Source of the DNA: Cohnella herbarum
GTDB lineage: Bacteria > Bacillota > Bacilli > Paenibacillales > Paenibacillaceae
Direction: 5' to 3'
Assembly: GCF_012849095.1 (NCBI RefSeq)
Contig: NZ_CP051680.1
Location: 6,630,001-6,694,000 of the forward strand
DNA: 64,000 nt
Position 1 is the first letter of the stretch. Every line of letters starts with the position of its first letter. Both the position numbers and the translations under genes were made by a program. Below the pieces are notes generated by a model. It saw nothing but the letters and a program-made list of their open reading frames with translations, had not been told where the DNA came from and ran no database searches. This document shows, piece after piece, positions 1 to 8,480 of the stretch.

Positions 1-1
1 T

Positions 2-955
2 AGCCGCGAGCAGATTCGACTAATCCGGCAACATAACGTCGGCGAGAGCCGTCCGATTACGACGAATCGTTTCCCGCTGAATTGGGGAGATAACGTACAT
101 TGGCCGGAGTTGGTGCGGGATCTGGACGTTGCCGGAATCGATCTCTATAGCGAGCATTTACACGAAATCGCCTTCTACGCGGACTTTAACTATAGCTTAA
201 AGCCGGGAGCTTCGTGGTTCATGGAGTACGGTCCTAACGTAAAAAACTTACGCGAAGGAATGGAACAGCTGCGGGGCAGAGGGTGCGATTGGTTTACCGT
301 GTTCAAGTTCAAGCCGTTCCCGTTCGGTCAGGAACAGGGTTTGCAGGAGCTTGTCACATTGACGGGCGAACCGACCGACAGCTATCGAGTGCTGCAAGAG
401 TGGTCGTCTTCGTATTCGGGAGATTCCGTATCGGTAACGAAAGTCGTGCCGTTCGTTCAATCGGGTGTAGGTCTCTTTTTCGATTTCGAGAGCTCATGGG
501 TCTATACGATCAGCGTTTGGGGAGCGCAAATCCATCACCGGATGCATTATCCGAACTACGTAATCGACACGGTATACAAGAGTCTGTATCGGGAAAATGA
601 ATCTCACCGGATTGTATGGGATGCAGATGGAGTGGAGGGGCTCCATACGCTCATCGTACCTTTGCACATTGTCCATGATCGTGCGTTGGAAGACGCGTTC
701 TTGAGATTCGTGGACAACGGGGGCGCCCTTGTCGTCACTTCGGATCTGTTCCAGAAGAATGCCGAGAACGTATTCCTCGATGAGATTCCGCGAATCTACT
801 CGGAGTTGTTCGGACTGTCCTCGTTTATTGTACGTCCAGCAACGGAGGAACCGGTGCTGCTTCGCAAGTCCTGGGGCGCGGGTAAAGTTATCGTCGTAAA
901 CAAAGACGCTACCCCCAGCGAATGGGAGAGCGTCGTTAAAGAGCTTAATATTTGA
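2..955 (+). CDS. GH42-type beta-galactosidase, C-terminal part (5' truncated by window)
   Basis: The reading frame is open from the first bases, so the true start lies outside the window; only the last 317 residues are visible. The opening (IRQHN, PITTN) followed by AGIDLYSEH matches the GH42 (beta-galactosidase) barrel, where a TTN segment precedes the motif around the bound sugar. The Glu in WFMEYGP sits where GH42 enzymes keep the nucleophile (ELQPGPVNW-like), though the surrounding residues differ. The C-terminal half (LHTLIVPLHIVHDRAL, FVDNGGALVVTSD) resembles the GH42 trimerisation domain. Expected role: release of terminal galactose from oligosaccharides, probably in the cytoplasm. It ends 11 bp inside the convergent molybdoenzyme gene. 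The family is fairly sure; the substrate is not. Confidence 0.75.
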   Translation, partial: SREQIRLIRQHNVGESRPITTNRFPLNWGDNVHWPELVRDLDVAGIDLYSEHLHEIAFYADFNYSLKPGASWFMEYGPNVKNLREGMEQLRGRGCDWFTVFKFKPFPFGQEQGLQELVTLTGEPTDSYRVLQEWSSSYSGDSVSVTKVVPFVQSGVGLFFDFESSWVYTISVWGAQIHHRMHYPNYVIDTVYKSLYRENESHRIVWDADGVEGLHTLIVPLHIVHDRALEDAFLRFVDNGGALVVTSDLFQKNAENVFLDEIPRIYSELFGLSSFIVRPATEEPVLLRKSWGAGKVIVVNKDATPSEWESVVKELNI

Positions 956-2987
956 TCTTCTCAATCTCGACTCGAGTCGAGAAGAAGGTCGCCCCGCCGC
1001 CCATGTCGGATAGGCGCTGAGAGGTCAGGGAATTGACGGCTTGAACGCCGTCGTTGCCGTGCTCCCACCATAAGCCTTGGGTGACGAGGACGCCGGGTAG
1101 TACGTTATTCGCAACTTTAACCGCAAGGCGGCATTCCCCGCGATCGTTCCAGATGCGAACGGGGTCCCCATGCTGCAGCCCCCGGGCTGCGGCATCTTTG
1201 GCGTTCATATCGACCGTCGGCTGCTTCTCAAGCTTCTTAAGCCGGTCTTGATTTCCGAAGGTAGAGTTAATGAAGCTATGATTAGGTCCGGTGACGAGGA
1301 GGAAAGGATAATCTTCCGGCTCCTTGATCGGCACGTACTCCGGCACGGGAGGAAGACCGACTCGCTCCATCGCTTCCGAGTAAAGTTCGATTTTACCTGA
1401 CGGCGTAGGAATCCGATCCGGGAACAGCGAGGGACGATCCAGTTTCATTTTCGCCCATCCCTCCCGTTGAAGCTCTTCGTAAGTGAGTCCAGCCAAGTAT
1501 GGAGTGTTGCGATCTAGAGCCTGGCGGATCATCTGCTCCTCCGTAATATCGAACGTGTCCGGCTCGAAGCCCATATGCAGTCCGAGTTCCTTGAATAACG
1601 TGAAATTGGATTTGCATTCGCCCATCGGCGCGATGATCGGTTCGTGTAGTTGCAAGTATAAGTGCCAATAGGACGCGTACAAATCGGGGTTCTCGAAGTG
1701 GCTCGTGGCAGGCAGAACGATATCCGCATACATGCAGGTGTCGGTCAGGAACAGGTCATGTACGACGCTGAACAAATCTTCTCGCATCAAGCCTTGTCTG
1801 ACTTGATTCTGATCCGGTGCGACCACCGCGGGATTGCTGTTGTAGACGAAAAGAAAATCGACGGACGGTTCCGCCGCGAGTAAAGCTTCGCCTAGCCGAT
1901 TCATATTGATCGTGCGAACGTTGCGATCCGGCATCAGATCGGGACGTTCCAGCTTAAAGCTGTTTAGCGCGGAATAATGGCTGTTTCCTTTAATCGCTCC
2001 GCCACCGAGAATGCCCCATTGCCCGGTCAGCGCCGGCAAGCACGTAATCGCGCGAATCGCCATGCCGCCGTTATCATGATGCTGTAGCCCGTTTCCAATA
2101 CGGATGAAGGACGGCGACGCATTGCCGTAATCGCATGCTAGCTTGACGATGACCTCCTCCGGAATTCCCGTAATCCGGGAAACGCGGTAAGGAGGATATA
2201 GCTTCGCTTGGGTTACCAACTCTTCGTAGCCTTTGGCATATTTTTCGATAAACTCTTCGTTCGTCAATTTCTCTCGGATAAGCACGTGCATGATGCCAAG
2301 AGCGAGCGCAGTATCCGTCCCGGGCAGTATTGGAATAAATTCATCGGCCCATACGGAAGTTCGGTTCCGGTGTACGTCGATGTGAATGATTTTGGCGCCT
2401 CTCTTGCGGGCTTCGTTCAAATACATTACTTGATGCATATTGGTCGAAACGAGATTGCAGCCCCAGACGAGCACGTATTTCGAATGCACGGTATCCTCGG
2501 GATCAATACCCGCGGCAGCTCCCATCGTGTATTTATAACCGGCCGATCCGGCCGCATTGCATATCGTCCGATCCAGTTGGCTTGCGCCAAGCCGATGGAA
2601 AAAACGGCGATCCATTCCTTCCGCATTGAGGATGCCCATATTTCCGTAGAAGCTGTAGGGCAGTATCGTTTCCGCTCCTTTGTCCGCTATGGCGCTTTTC
2701 AACCGGTGAACGATTTCGCCGTAAGCCTCTTCCCAACTGATGCGTTCGAATTCGAGCGTCCCTTTGGGACCGACGCGGCGCATCGGATGCATGAGCCTGT
2801 CGGAATGATAGACTCTTTCCTTAAGATGACGGACCTTATTGCAAATGGCGCCTTGGGTCACCGGATGATCGGGATTTCCGTCTATGGATGCAATGACGCC
2901 TTTTTCCATTGTTACATGTAAACTGCAAGTGTCGGGACAGTCGAAAGGGCAGACCGACCGGACGATCGTGTTGTCGGTTGTTTTCAT
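945..2987 (-). CDS. YoaE-like molybdopterin oxidoreductase with N-terminal Fe-S motif
   Basis: A 680-residue member of the formate dehydrogenase/DMSO reductase superfamily, the same length as I recall for Bacillus YoaE. The N-terminus has C13-x3-C17-x3-C21-x27-C49, the usual [4Fe-4S] ligand set, followed by the large molybdopterin domain and a C-terminal dinucleotide-binding domain (LLVTGPNHSFINSTFGNQ, then DPVRIWNDRGE). No Tat or Sec signal is visible, so it is probably cytoplasmic. I chose ATG at 2987, 12 nt after GGAG, over the longer frame to 3158, which would run into the divergent gene. The substrate is unknown. It lies 133 bp from a divergent pair that includes a MoaD-like protein, which suggests a shared cofactor or sulfur-carrier theme, but this is inference. 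Confidence 0.88.
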   Translation of the reverse strand: MKTTDNTIVRSVCPFDCPDTCSLHVTMEKGVIASIDGNPDHPVTQGAICNKVRHLKERVYHSDRLMHPMRRVGPKGTLEFERISWEEAYGEIVHRLKSAIADKGAETILPYSFYGNMGILNAEGMDRRFFHRLGASQLDRTICNAAGSAGYKYTMGAAAGIDPEDTVHSKYVLVWGCNLVSTNMHQVMYLNEARKRGAKIIHIDVHRNRTSVWADEFIPILPGTDTALALGIMHVLIREKLTNEEFIEKYAKGYEELVTQAKLYPPYRVSRITGIPEEVIVKLACDYGNASPSFIRIGNGLQHHDNGGMAIRAITCLPALTGQWGILGGGAIKGNSHYSALNSFKLERPDLMPDRNVRTINMNRLGEALLAAEPSVDFLFVYNSNPAVVAPDQNQVRQGLMREDLFSVVHDLFLTDTCMYADIVLPATSHFENPDLYASYWHLYLQLHEPIIAPMGECKSNFTLFKELGLHMGFEPDTFDITEEQMIRQALDRNTPYLAGLTYEELQREGWAKMKLDRPSLFPDRIPTPSGKIELYSEAMERVGLPPVPEYVPIKEPEDYPFLLVTGPNHSFINSTFGNQDRLKKLEKQPTVDMNAKDAAARGLQHGDPVRIWNDRGECRLAVKVANNVLPGVLVTQGLWWEHGNDGVQAVNSLTSQRLSDMGGGATFFSTRVEIEKIKY

Positions 2988-3120
2988 TTTGCGTGCACGC
3001 TCCATTCTATAGCCAGTATACAGTAAATTATTAAGAGGACATATACGAATTACGGAGGAATCAGAAACGAAATGGCGAATGGATGTATATGGAAGATATC
3101 CAATCGGGAGGGAATTTTTC

Positions 3121-4233
3121 GTGGCTACCAAGGTGAAGCTGTTAGTCGGTACGAACAAAGGCGTGTTCGTCTATTCCTCGAATAAGGAAAGGCTGAATTG
3201 GGAGCTTAGCGGTCCGTATTTGAACGGGTGGGAGGTCTATAGCGTACTCGGGGATAGTCGTAACGGACATGCTCTGTTCGCGGGAACTTCGCATGCGGCA
3301 TACGGACCGTCCATTCGCGCGAGTTACGATTTCGGAAAATCGTGGACGCAGATCGAGGACGGCCCAAGCTATTCCGAGGAAAGCGGCTTCTCGCTCAACC
3401 GGATATGGCAGCTTGTCCAAGGCGCGCCGTCTCAACCGGACACGCTGTATGCCGGCGTCGAGGAAGCGGGACTGTTCGTCAGTCGCGATCGGGGAATCGC
3501 GTGGAAAGAATTAAGCGGGTTAACGAGCCATCCTACGCGTCCGGGTTGGTTTCCCGGCGCGGGAGGCATGTGTCTGCACACGATCGTCGTCGATCCGGAC
3601 CGGCCGGAAAGAATTTGGGTGGCGATGTCGTCGGTCGGCGTGTTTCGATCGGATGACGGAGGAGAGACGTGGCAGGCCCGCAATGCGGGTCTTGCAAGGG
3701 TGCCCACAGGACAGCCTTACGAAGAGATCGGCTATTGCATCCATAAGATGGCGCCCGATCCGGACAACGCTAACATCCTGTATATGCAAGAGCATTGCGG
3801 AGTGTTTAAATCCGAAGACGGCGGGGATAGCTGGACGCCTTTCGAAGAAGGGCTGGTCCTGAAGGAAGGGGATGAGCCGTTCGGATTCCCGTTCGGAGTA
3901 TCGCCTACCGGGGATCTGTTCATCATTCCGCTGGAAAGCTCGGAACAGAGGTCGATGAGAGATGGAAAGCTGCTCGTCTACCGAAGGCGACGGGACGAGC
4001 CGGAATGGCTGCCGATAGGCGACGTTCTGCCCGAGGAGAAACGTCACGTCAGCGTGCTGAGGGATGCGTTGTCGATCGATTCTCTTGATCCTTACGGCGT
4101 TTATTTCGGTACGACGTCCGGTGAACTGTTCTGTTCTTTGGATCGGGGAGTCAGTTGGCAACGCTTGCCGGGTCAACTGTCGCGGATTCTATGCGTAAAG
4201 CCGTGGATCGTGGAGGATGCGGATGAGGATTGA
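3121..4233 (+). CDS. BNR/sortilin-like beta-propeller protein (exo-alpha-sialidase-like fold)
   Basis: A 370-residue protein made of propeller blades with Asp-box (BNR) motifs: SYDFGKSWTQ, SRDRGIAWKE, SDDGGETWQA, SEDGGDSWTP and SLDRGVSWQR, five clear copies of S-x-D-x-G-x-x-W. The fold is shared with sialidases, sortilin and VPS10 propellers, but no sialidase Arg triad is evident, so enzymatic activity should not be assumed. No signal peptide is present, unlike secreted sialidases. The start is GTG 3121, 8 nt after GGGAGGG; an in-frame ATG at 3079 has no binding site. The stop overlaps the start of the MoaD-like gene, so the two are translationally coupled and probably act together. Confidence 0.82.
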   Translation: MATKVKLLVGTNKGVFVYSSNKERLNWELSGPYLNGWEVYSVLGDSRNGHALFAGTSHAAYGPSIRASYDFGKSWTQIEDGPSYSEESGFSLNRIWQLVQGAPSQPDTLYAGVEEAGLFVSRDRGIAWKELSGLTSHPTRPGWFPGAGGMCLHTIVVDPDRPERIWVAMSSVGVFRSDDGGETWQARNAGLARVPTGQPYEEIGYCIHKMAPDPDNANILYMQEHCGVFKSEDGGDSWTPFEEGLVLKEGDEPFGFPFGVSPTGDLFIIPLESSEQRSMRDGKLLVYRRRRDEPEWLPIGDVLPEEKRHVSVLRDALSIDSLDPYGVYFGTTSGELFCSLDRGVSWQRLPGQLSRILCVKPWIVEDADED

Positions 4234-4498
4234 AGCCAGCGTACCGGGATTGCTGACGGATTGTACGGGAGGACGGGCGAAGTTTCCGCTGGAAGCCGAT
4301 ACGCTGCGGGAAGCTCTGGACCGCATGTTTTCCGATTATCCGTTGCTTAAGCGTCACGTGTACAATGAAAACGGCGAGGTTAGGAAACACGTGCTGTTAT
4401 GCTACAACAAGGACAATATCGATTGGTTGGATGATCTGGACATCCCGCTCCGTCCCGGCGACAAACTGTTCGTGATGCAATTGGTATCCGGCGGATAA
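4223..4498 (+). CDS. MoaD/ThiS-family small ubiquitin-fold protein
   Basis: A 91-residue protein with the MoaD/ThiS/ubiquitin-like beta-grasp pattern: an acidic middle (TLREALDRMFSDYP), the late segment DIPLRPGDKLFVMQLVSGG and a terminal Gly-Gly, the residue pair that is adenylated and thiocarboxylated in sulfur carriers. The start is ATG 4223, 6 nt after GGAGG (4212-4216); ATG 4217 directly abuts that site. It overlaps the propeller gene by 11 bp. Family knowledge: MoaD gives sulfur to molybdopterin, ThiS to thiazole, and relatives serve other sulfur transfers. No MoeB/ThiF activator is nearby. Whether it serves the adjacent molybdoenzyme or modifies a protein is unknown. Confidence 0.85.
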   Translation: MRIEASVPGLLTDCTGGRAKFPLEADTLREALDRMFSDYPLLKRHVYNENGEVRKHVLLCYNKDNIDWLDDLDIPLRPGDKLFVMQLVSGG

Positions 4499-4642
4499 GG
4501 AGCTAGAGATGCTAGCGAAAGGGTTAGCGGGAAGAGGATTGCTGGAGGATTATTACTAGAAGATCATAGATGGAAAATTATGAATGAAAGATTATCATTA
4601 AAAGATTAAAGCCGAAAGATTATAGCCGGAGGATAGGATAGG

Positions 4643-4682
4643 CTCCTCGAGCTGCTGTCACAGCAGGTTGGGGATTTTTTTT
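4643..4682 (+). terminator. Probable terminator after the propeller/MoaD-like pair
   Basis: An inverted repeat CTGCTG-tca-CAGCAG, with outer pairing TCC/GGA across a small internal loop, is followed by eight T residues at 4675-4682. It lies 145 bp after the MoaD-like stop; the intervening stretch (4499-4642) is AT-rich, with degenerate AAGATTA-like repeats and no gene. Confidence 0.6.
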
Positions 4683-4693
4683 GTTTATCTTAA

Positions 4694-4948
4694 CCCCGGG
4701 AAGCCCGTCGATCCCCGCGCCATAGTCGAAAAAACCGACTATAAAGCCGGGAAACCTGCCGACCCCCGCCTCATAGTCGAAAAAACCGACTATAAAGCCG
4801 GGAAACCCACCAACCCCCGCCTCATAGTCGGAAAAACCGACTATAAACCCGGGAAACCTGCCGACCCCCGCCTCATAGTCGGAAAAACCGACTATAAAGC
4901 CGGGAAACCTGCCGACCCCCGCGCCATAGTCGAAAAAACCGACTATAA
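4694..4948. repeat. 51-bp tandem array, five units, each with a hairpin
   Basis: The word CATAGTCG recurs at 4721, 4772, 4823, 4874 and 4925, exactly 51 bp apart. Each unit carries ATAGTCGG-aaaaa-CCGACTAT (8-bp stem, 5-base A loop; G is A in some copies) followed by a GC-rich spacer CCGGGAAACCTGCC. Because 51 is divisible by 3, the array reads as an open frame with 17-residue periodicity, but that frame starts inside the preceding terminator, has no ribosome binding site and is not accepted as a gene. The remaining bases to 5103 show only the leader of the next gene (ribosome site near 5095). Function unknown: it could act as DNA cruciforms or structured RNA. Confidence 0.9.
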
Positions 4949-5103
4949 GCTCTTCCCTGCATGTTCATGCACAAAGAGGTGCGCGAATCTTATTATAGGT
5001 TACAAAACATAACCTAACGGTTTGACGCCTCTGCGGATTCGGTTGATAATCTGACTATTCTTAGTGTCAGAATTAGACTAGATGAACCCGAAAAGGTGAT
5101 AGC

Positions 5104-6351
5104 ATGCTCGATCTTCTATTTACGCAATGCTCCAATCCCGACTATCCGACGCTCGTGGATGTGGGGGTTCTGGGAGGAGTGATCGTATATTTAGCCGAAC
5201 ATGCGGCTTCGATTGAAGTTCCGGAGGCAAACGAGACTATCGATCTTCAGGGAAAAGTGCTGCTGACGGGCTTAGTAGAGTCGCATATCCATCTCGACAA
5301 AGCGCTGCTGCTCGACAGAATTTCCGACGACGTGACGACATTGCGGGGCGCGATCGCCAAGTCGGGCGAACTCAAGCGTTCTTTTACGGCCGAAGACATT
5401 ATGAAACGCTCCATGAGGGTGATCGGCGAAGCGGTAATTCGGGGCGTAACGCACATGCGCTGCCATGTGGAAGTGGATCCTGTCATCGGTTTAATCGGAA
5501 TAGAAACGACGATAGCGCTTAAAAAGCGGCTTAAAAACGTCATCGACCTGCAAATCGTCGTTTTCCCGCAAGAGGGCTTGTTCATGGACGACGTAACGCA
5601 AGGTTTAATGGAGCAGGCGGTAACGATGGGGGCGGATGTCGTTGGGGGAATCACGTATGTCGACCGGTGTTTGGAGGATCACGTCGATTTCGTTTTCCGC
5701 TTAGCCGAAAATCATGGTCTTCCGTTAGACCTTCACGTTGATTTCTCGGACCGCCCTGAACAGTTGGCCATACTGGAAGTCGTAAAGGCAGCCGAGAAAT
5801 ACAATATGCGAAACCGGGTATCGGTCGGCCATCTAACTTCGCTTGGATCCGTGCCTCGAGTCCGGGCGGAAGCGATCGCGAATGCGATTGCGAACGCGGG
5901 CATACATGTCATGTGCTTGCCGACGACCGATCTCTTCTTAAACGGTCGCGGAGGCAGTCTCGTTGCCGGCCGGGGGCTTACCCCTGTTCAATTGCTGCTG
6001 GAGCAAGGGGTTAACGTCGTTTACGGAAGCAATAACATTCAGAATGCTTTTACGCCTTTCGGAACGGCGGATCCTCTGGATGTCGGACTGCTGATTGCGC
6101 AAACCGCGCATATGGGGAGCAAGAAAGATGCGCAGGTGCTGGTCGAAATGGCCACGAAACGTGCCGCAATTGCATTGGGACTAGAACGTTATGGCTTGCG
6201 GATAGGGGCGGATGCGGATTTGGTCGTATGTCGGGCAAACGATGTGAGGAGCTTGCTTTACCGACGGTCGGAAAGAGAACGCGTATACAAAAGAGGGAAG
6301 CTGGTAGCGGAAACCGCGGTGAGTTCCAGGTGGTATGCGGATGAGAGTTAG
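5104..6351 (+). CDS. CodA-like amidohydrolase with Asn in place of the metal-binding Asp
   Basis: A 415-residue amidohydrolase-superfamily protein related to cytosine deaminase. Visible metal-site residues are H61 and H63 (SHIHLDK), H211 (LHVDF) and H243 (VGHLTS), spaced as in E. coli CodA (61, 63, 214, 246). The position of CodA D313 is N310 (GSNNIQNAFTPFG), and the CodA E217 position is Phe. Either the activity is lost or altered, or another residue binds the metal. The start ATG 5104 follows AAAGGTGAT. It is followed by a gamma-glutamyltransferase, perhaps in one transcript (144-bp gap). Two further paralogues lie at 19.1-21.5 kb. The substrate cannot be told from sequence; the family assignment is secure. 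Confidence 0.85.
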   Translation: MLDLLFTQCSNPDYPTLVDVGVLGGVIVYLAEHAASIEVPEANETIDLQGKVLLTGLVESHIHLDKALLLDRISDDVTTLRGAIAKSGELKRSFTAEDIMKRSMRVIGEAVIRGVTHMRCHVEVDPVIGLIGIETTIALKKRLKNVIDLQIVVFPQEGLFMDDVTQGLMEQAVTMGADVVGGITYVDRCLEDHVDFVFRLAENHGLPLDLHVDFSDRPEQLAILEVVKAAEKYNMRNRVSVGHLTSLGSVPRVRAEAIANAIANAGIHVMCLPTTDLFLNGRGGSLVAGRGLTPVQLLLEQGVNVVYGSNNIQNAFTPFGTADPLDVGLLIAQTAHMGSKKDAQVLVEMATKRAAIALGLERYGLRIGADADLVVCRANDVRSLLYRRSERERVYKRGKLVAETAVSSRWYADES

Positions 6352-6495
6352 AGGAAACCTCAGCGTGCTTCGGGTGGTATGCGGATATAGAGTTAGCGGA
6401 TATCTCAGTGAGTTTCAGTCGACATGCCAATGAGAGTTGGAACCCGCGATGCGATGCGTTTAATGCGTCCGGTGAATGGAGGAGACGGTAGGGGA

Positions 6496-8088
6496 ATGAA
6501 TAACGCGACGCCGATTACGCGGCATGTGATGGTTACATCTCCTCATTATCTGGCGAGTATGGTAGGCGCAAGAATACTTGGGACGGGAGGCAATGCATTT
6601 GATGCGGCGGTTGCCGTCAGCGCGGCTTTAGGCGTTGTCTATCCGCATATGACGGGAATGGGCGGAGATGCTTTTTTCATGTTATACCGGGCCGAGTCCA
6701 AGCAACTGATCGGCTTTAACGGAACCGGCAGAGCCGGAAGTCGCGCGGACATTCCTTATTTCGCGAACCGGGGACTAACCTCCATACCGTTAAGAGGGAT
6801 TCTTAGCGCCGTAACGGTTCCGGGGATGGTCGATGCTTGGTGGGAAGTTTGGTCCGGCAACGGCAAGCTGACTTGGGAGCAAATTTTGGAGCCGGCGGTC
6901 GAATACGCGGAAAAGGGCTTTCCGATTTCGCGTAACCTCCGCGAATGGATATGCCGGGATGAACGGCTCATTCGATCGTGCCCGGCGATGGCGGGAACCT
7001 TCCTGCCTGGCGGCAAAACTCCGCATCTGGGGGACGTGCTTACTCAACCGGATCTGGCGGAATCGTTGCGCTTGCTTCAACGTGAGGGGAGGGACTCCTT
7101 TTATCGCGGAGGGTTAATGAAACGGATGATCGCGGAGATGGATCGAGCGGGCGGATTGCTCACGGAGTCGGATTTCTCCTCCCATACCGGACAATGGGTG
7201 AAACCCATTTCGACGGATTATCGCGGTTATCGCGTGTACCAGATGCCTCCGAATTCCCAAGGCTTCACTACGATTATGATGATGAATATGTTGGAGCAAT
7301 TCGATCTTAAGGAAATCCCGCGTCAATCGGCGGACTACTATCATCTCATGACGGAGGTCGTCAAGCGGGCTTTTCGAGACAGGGATCTCTATTTGACCGA
7401 CCCCGAATTTGCCGATATTCCTTTGGATCGTCTGCTCTCCAAATTCTATGCCGAACGGCTAGCGGAAGAGATATCGCTTGAGCGGGCGGAAGAGAGGCTT
7501 TCTTCGGCGATGGGACAGGATACGGCCTATGCGGCCGTAGTGGATGGCGAAGGGAATTCGGTTTCTTTTATCCAAAGTCTCTATTTCGATTTCGGTTCCT
7601 GTTATATGCCGGAAGGTACAGGCGTGATCATGCAGAACAGAGGTTCCTTCTTCTCGCTCGACGCCGAGCACGTAAACGGCTTGCAACCGGGTAAGCGCAC
7701 TTTTCATACATTAATGCCGGCGATGGTTTTCAAGGATGAAGCGCCTTATCTGCTACTAGGAACACAGGGTGGGGAAGGGCAGCCGCAAACGCAATTGTCG
7801 ATTCTGACAAGCGTACTGGATTACGGGGATACGATTCAAGAAGCGATCGCGAATCCGAGGTGGGTGTACGGGCGCACTTGGGGACAAAATAGCGACACTC
7901 TCAAGGTGGAAGGGAGAATTCCGGCTTCGGAAATCGAGCTTCTTCGAGGCAAAGGCCATCTCGTTGAACGCGTTGGGGATTGGGATGGATTAATGGGGCA
8001 GGCGCAGGGAATATTGATTGACCGGGAAAAGGGTTGTTTGCACGGTGCTGCGGATCCACGCGGCGACGGTATGGCATTGGGTTGGTAG
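6496..8088 (+). CDS. Gamma-glutamyltransferase family protein (YwrD-like)
   Basis: A 530-residue Ntn-hydrolase of the gamma-glutamyltranspeptidase family. The N-terminal segment (GGNAFDAAVAVSAALGVVYP, then TGMGGDAFF) is typical. The autoprocessing nucleophile is Thr343 in GQDTAYAAVVD, the start of the small subunit; the small subunit also keeps a GTQGGEGQPQ segment where family members keep a glycine-rich oxyanion region. No signal peptide is seen, so unlike secreted GGT it is probably cytoplasmic, as YwrD-type proteins are. The start ATG 6496 follows GGAGGAG; the frame extends to 6424 without a ribosome site. Expected reaction: hydrolysis or transfer of a gamma-glutamyl or similar N-acyl group. 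Its pairing with an amidohydrolase suggests amide/amine catabolism, an inference. Confidence 0.88.
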   Translation: MNNATPITRHVMVTSPHYLASMVGARILGTGGNAFDAAVAVSAALGVVYPHMTGMGGDAFFMLYRAESKQLIGFNGTGRAGSRADIPYFANRGLTSIPLRGILSAVTVPGMVDAWWEVWSGNGKLTWEQILEPAVEYAEKGFPISRNLREWICRDERLIRSCPAMAGTFLPGGKTPHLGDVLTQPDLAESLRLLQREGRDSFYRGGLMKRMIAEMDRAGGLLTESDFSSHTGQWVKPISTDYRGYRVYQMPPNSQGFTTIMMMNMLEQFDLKEIPRQSADYYHLMTEVVKRAFRDRDLYLTDPEFADIPLDRLLSKFYAERLAEEISLERAEERLSSAMGQDTAYAAVVDGEGNSVSFIQSLYFDFGSCYMPEGTGVIMQNRGSFFSLDAEHVNGLQPGKRTFHTLMPAMVFKDEAPYLLLGTQGGEGQPQTQLSILTSVLDYGDTIQEAIANPRWVYGRTWGQNSDTLKVEGRIPASEIELLRGKGHLVERVGDWDGLMGQAQGILIDREKGCLHGAADPRGDGMALGW

Positions 8089-8102
8089 AGGAAAGTGTGC
8101 GG

Positions 8103-8129
8103 AAACCGTTCCTAAGGGGACGGTTTTTC
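8103..8129 (+). terminator. Rho-independent terminator after gamma-glutamyltransferase
   Basis: AACCGTTCC-taag-GGGACGGTT (9-bp stem with one T-G pair) followed by TTTCT, 15 bp after the stop codon. Confidence 0.85.
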
Positions 8130-8368
8130 TTATTGATAAAATCGGATGGATCAATACGCACGCGTCGAATCGCGATATAAACGATAACCGCCGTTAGAAG
8201 ATTGCGGAAACGGTTACTGGCTATCCATATCCGACACTTCGAGGGTACGAAGAGGAATGGTGCATAAAGTCAGAGATAGAATGCGTTGTTGAACAGAGTG
8301 TTGATTATATATACGGCAATAAAGAATCCGTCAATTTCAATAGCAAGACTGGCTCAAACGAAAATAGC

Positions 8369-8480
8369 GTTTGTTCCATCATTATTGCCCATCTGTGCTA
8401 GGAATCGGTTCTGTAGCGTTACTTTTTGGCACTATTTCTCCATCTGTGCTCGGAGTCGATTCTGTAGCGTTTATACGAAA
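8369..8480. repeat. Left remnant of the second 51-bp array (two full-like units)
   Basis: GTTACTTTTTGGCACTAT at 8418 and the next unit boundary at 8469 are 51 bp apart, and the text CATCTGTGCTCGGAGTCGAT is identical to units at 11.6-11.8 kb, in the same orientation. An imperfect unit begins near 8369. The array then runs without a break into the transposase frame. The preceding stretch 8130-8368 shows no gene, RNA or repeat that I recognise. Confidence 0.85.

Noticed and set aside
494..964. 156-residue minus-strand frame under the GH42 gene
   Set aside because: Shadow of the GH42 frame, with no ribosome site; the GH42 frame has clear family motifs.
2208..2921. 237-residue plus-strand frame inside the molybdoenzyme gene
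   Set aside because: Antisense shadow; the minus-strand frame has the Fe-S motif and molybdopterin domains.
4694..4948. CRISPR array
   Set aside because: Units are nearly identical along the full 51 bp, with no variable spacers, and no cas genes are present.
4668..5012. 114-residue frame with a 17-residue repeat (KPADPR, IVEKTDYK)
   Set aside because: It starts inside a terminator T-run, has no ribosome site, and its openness follows from the 51-bp period. Treated as a DNA repeat.
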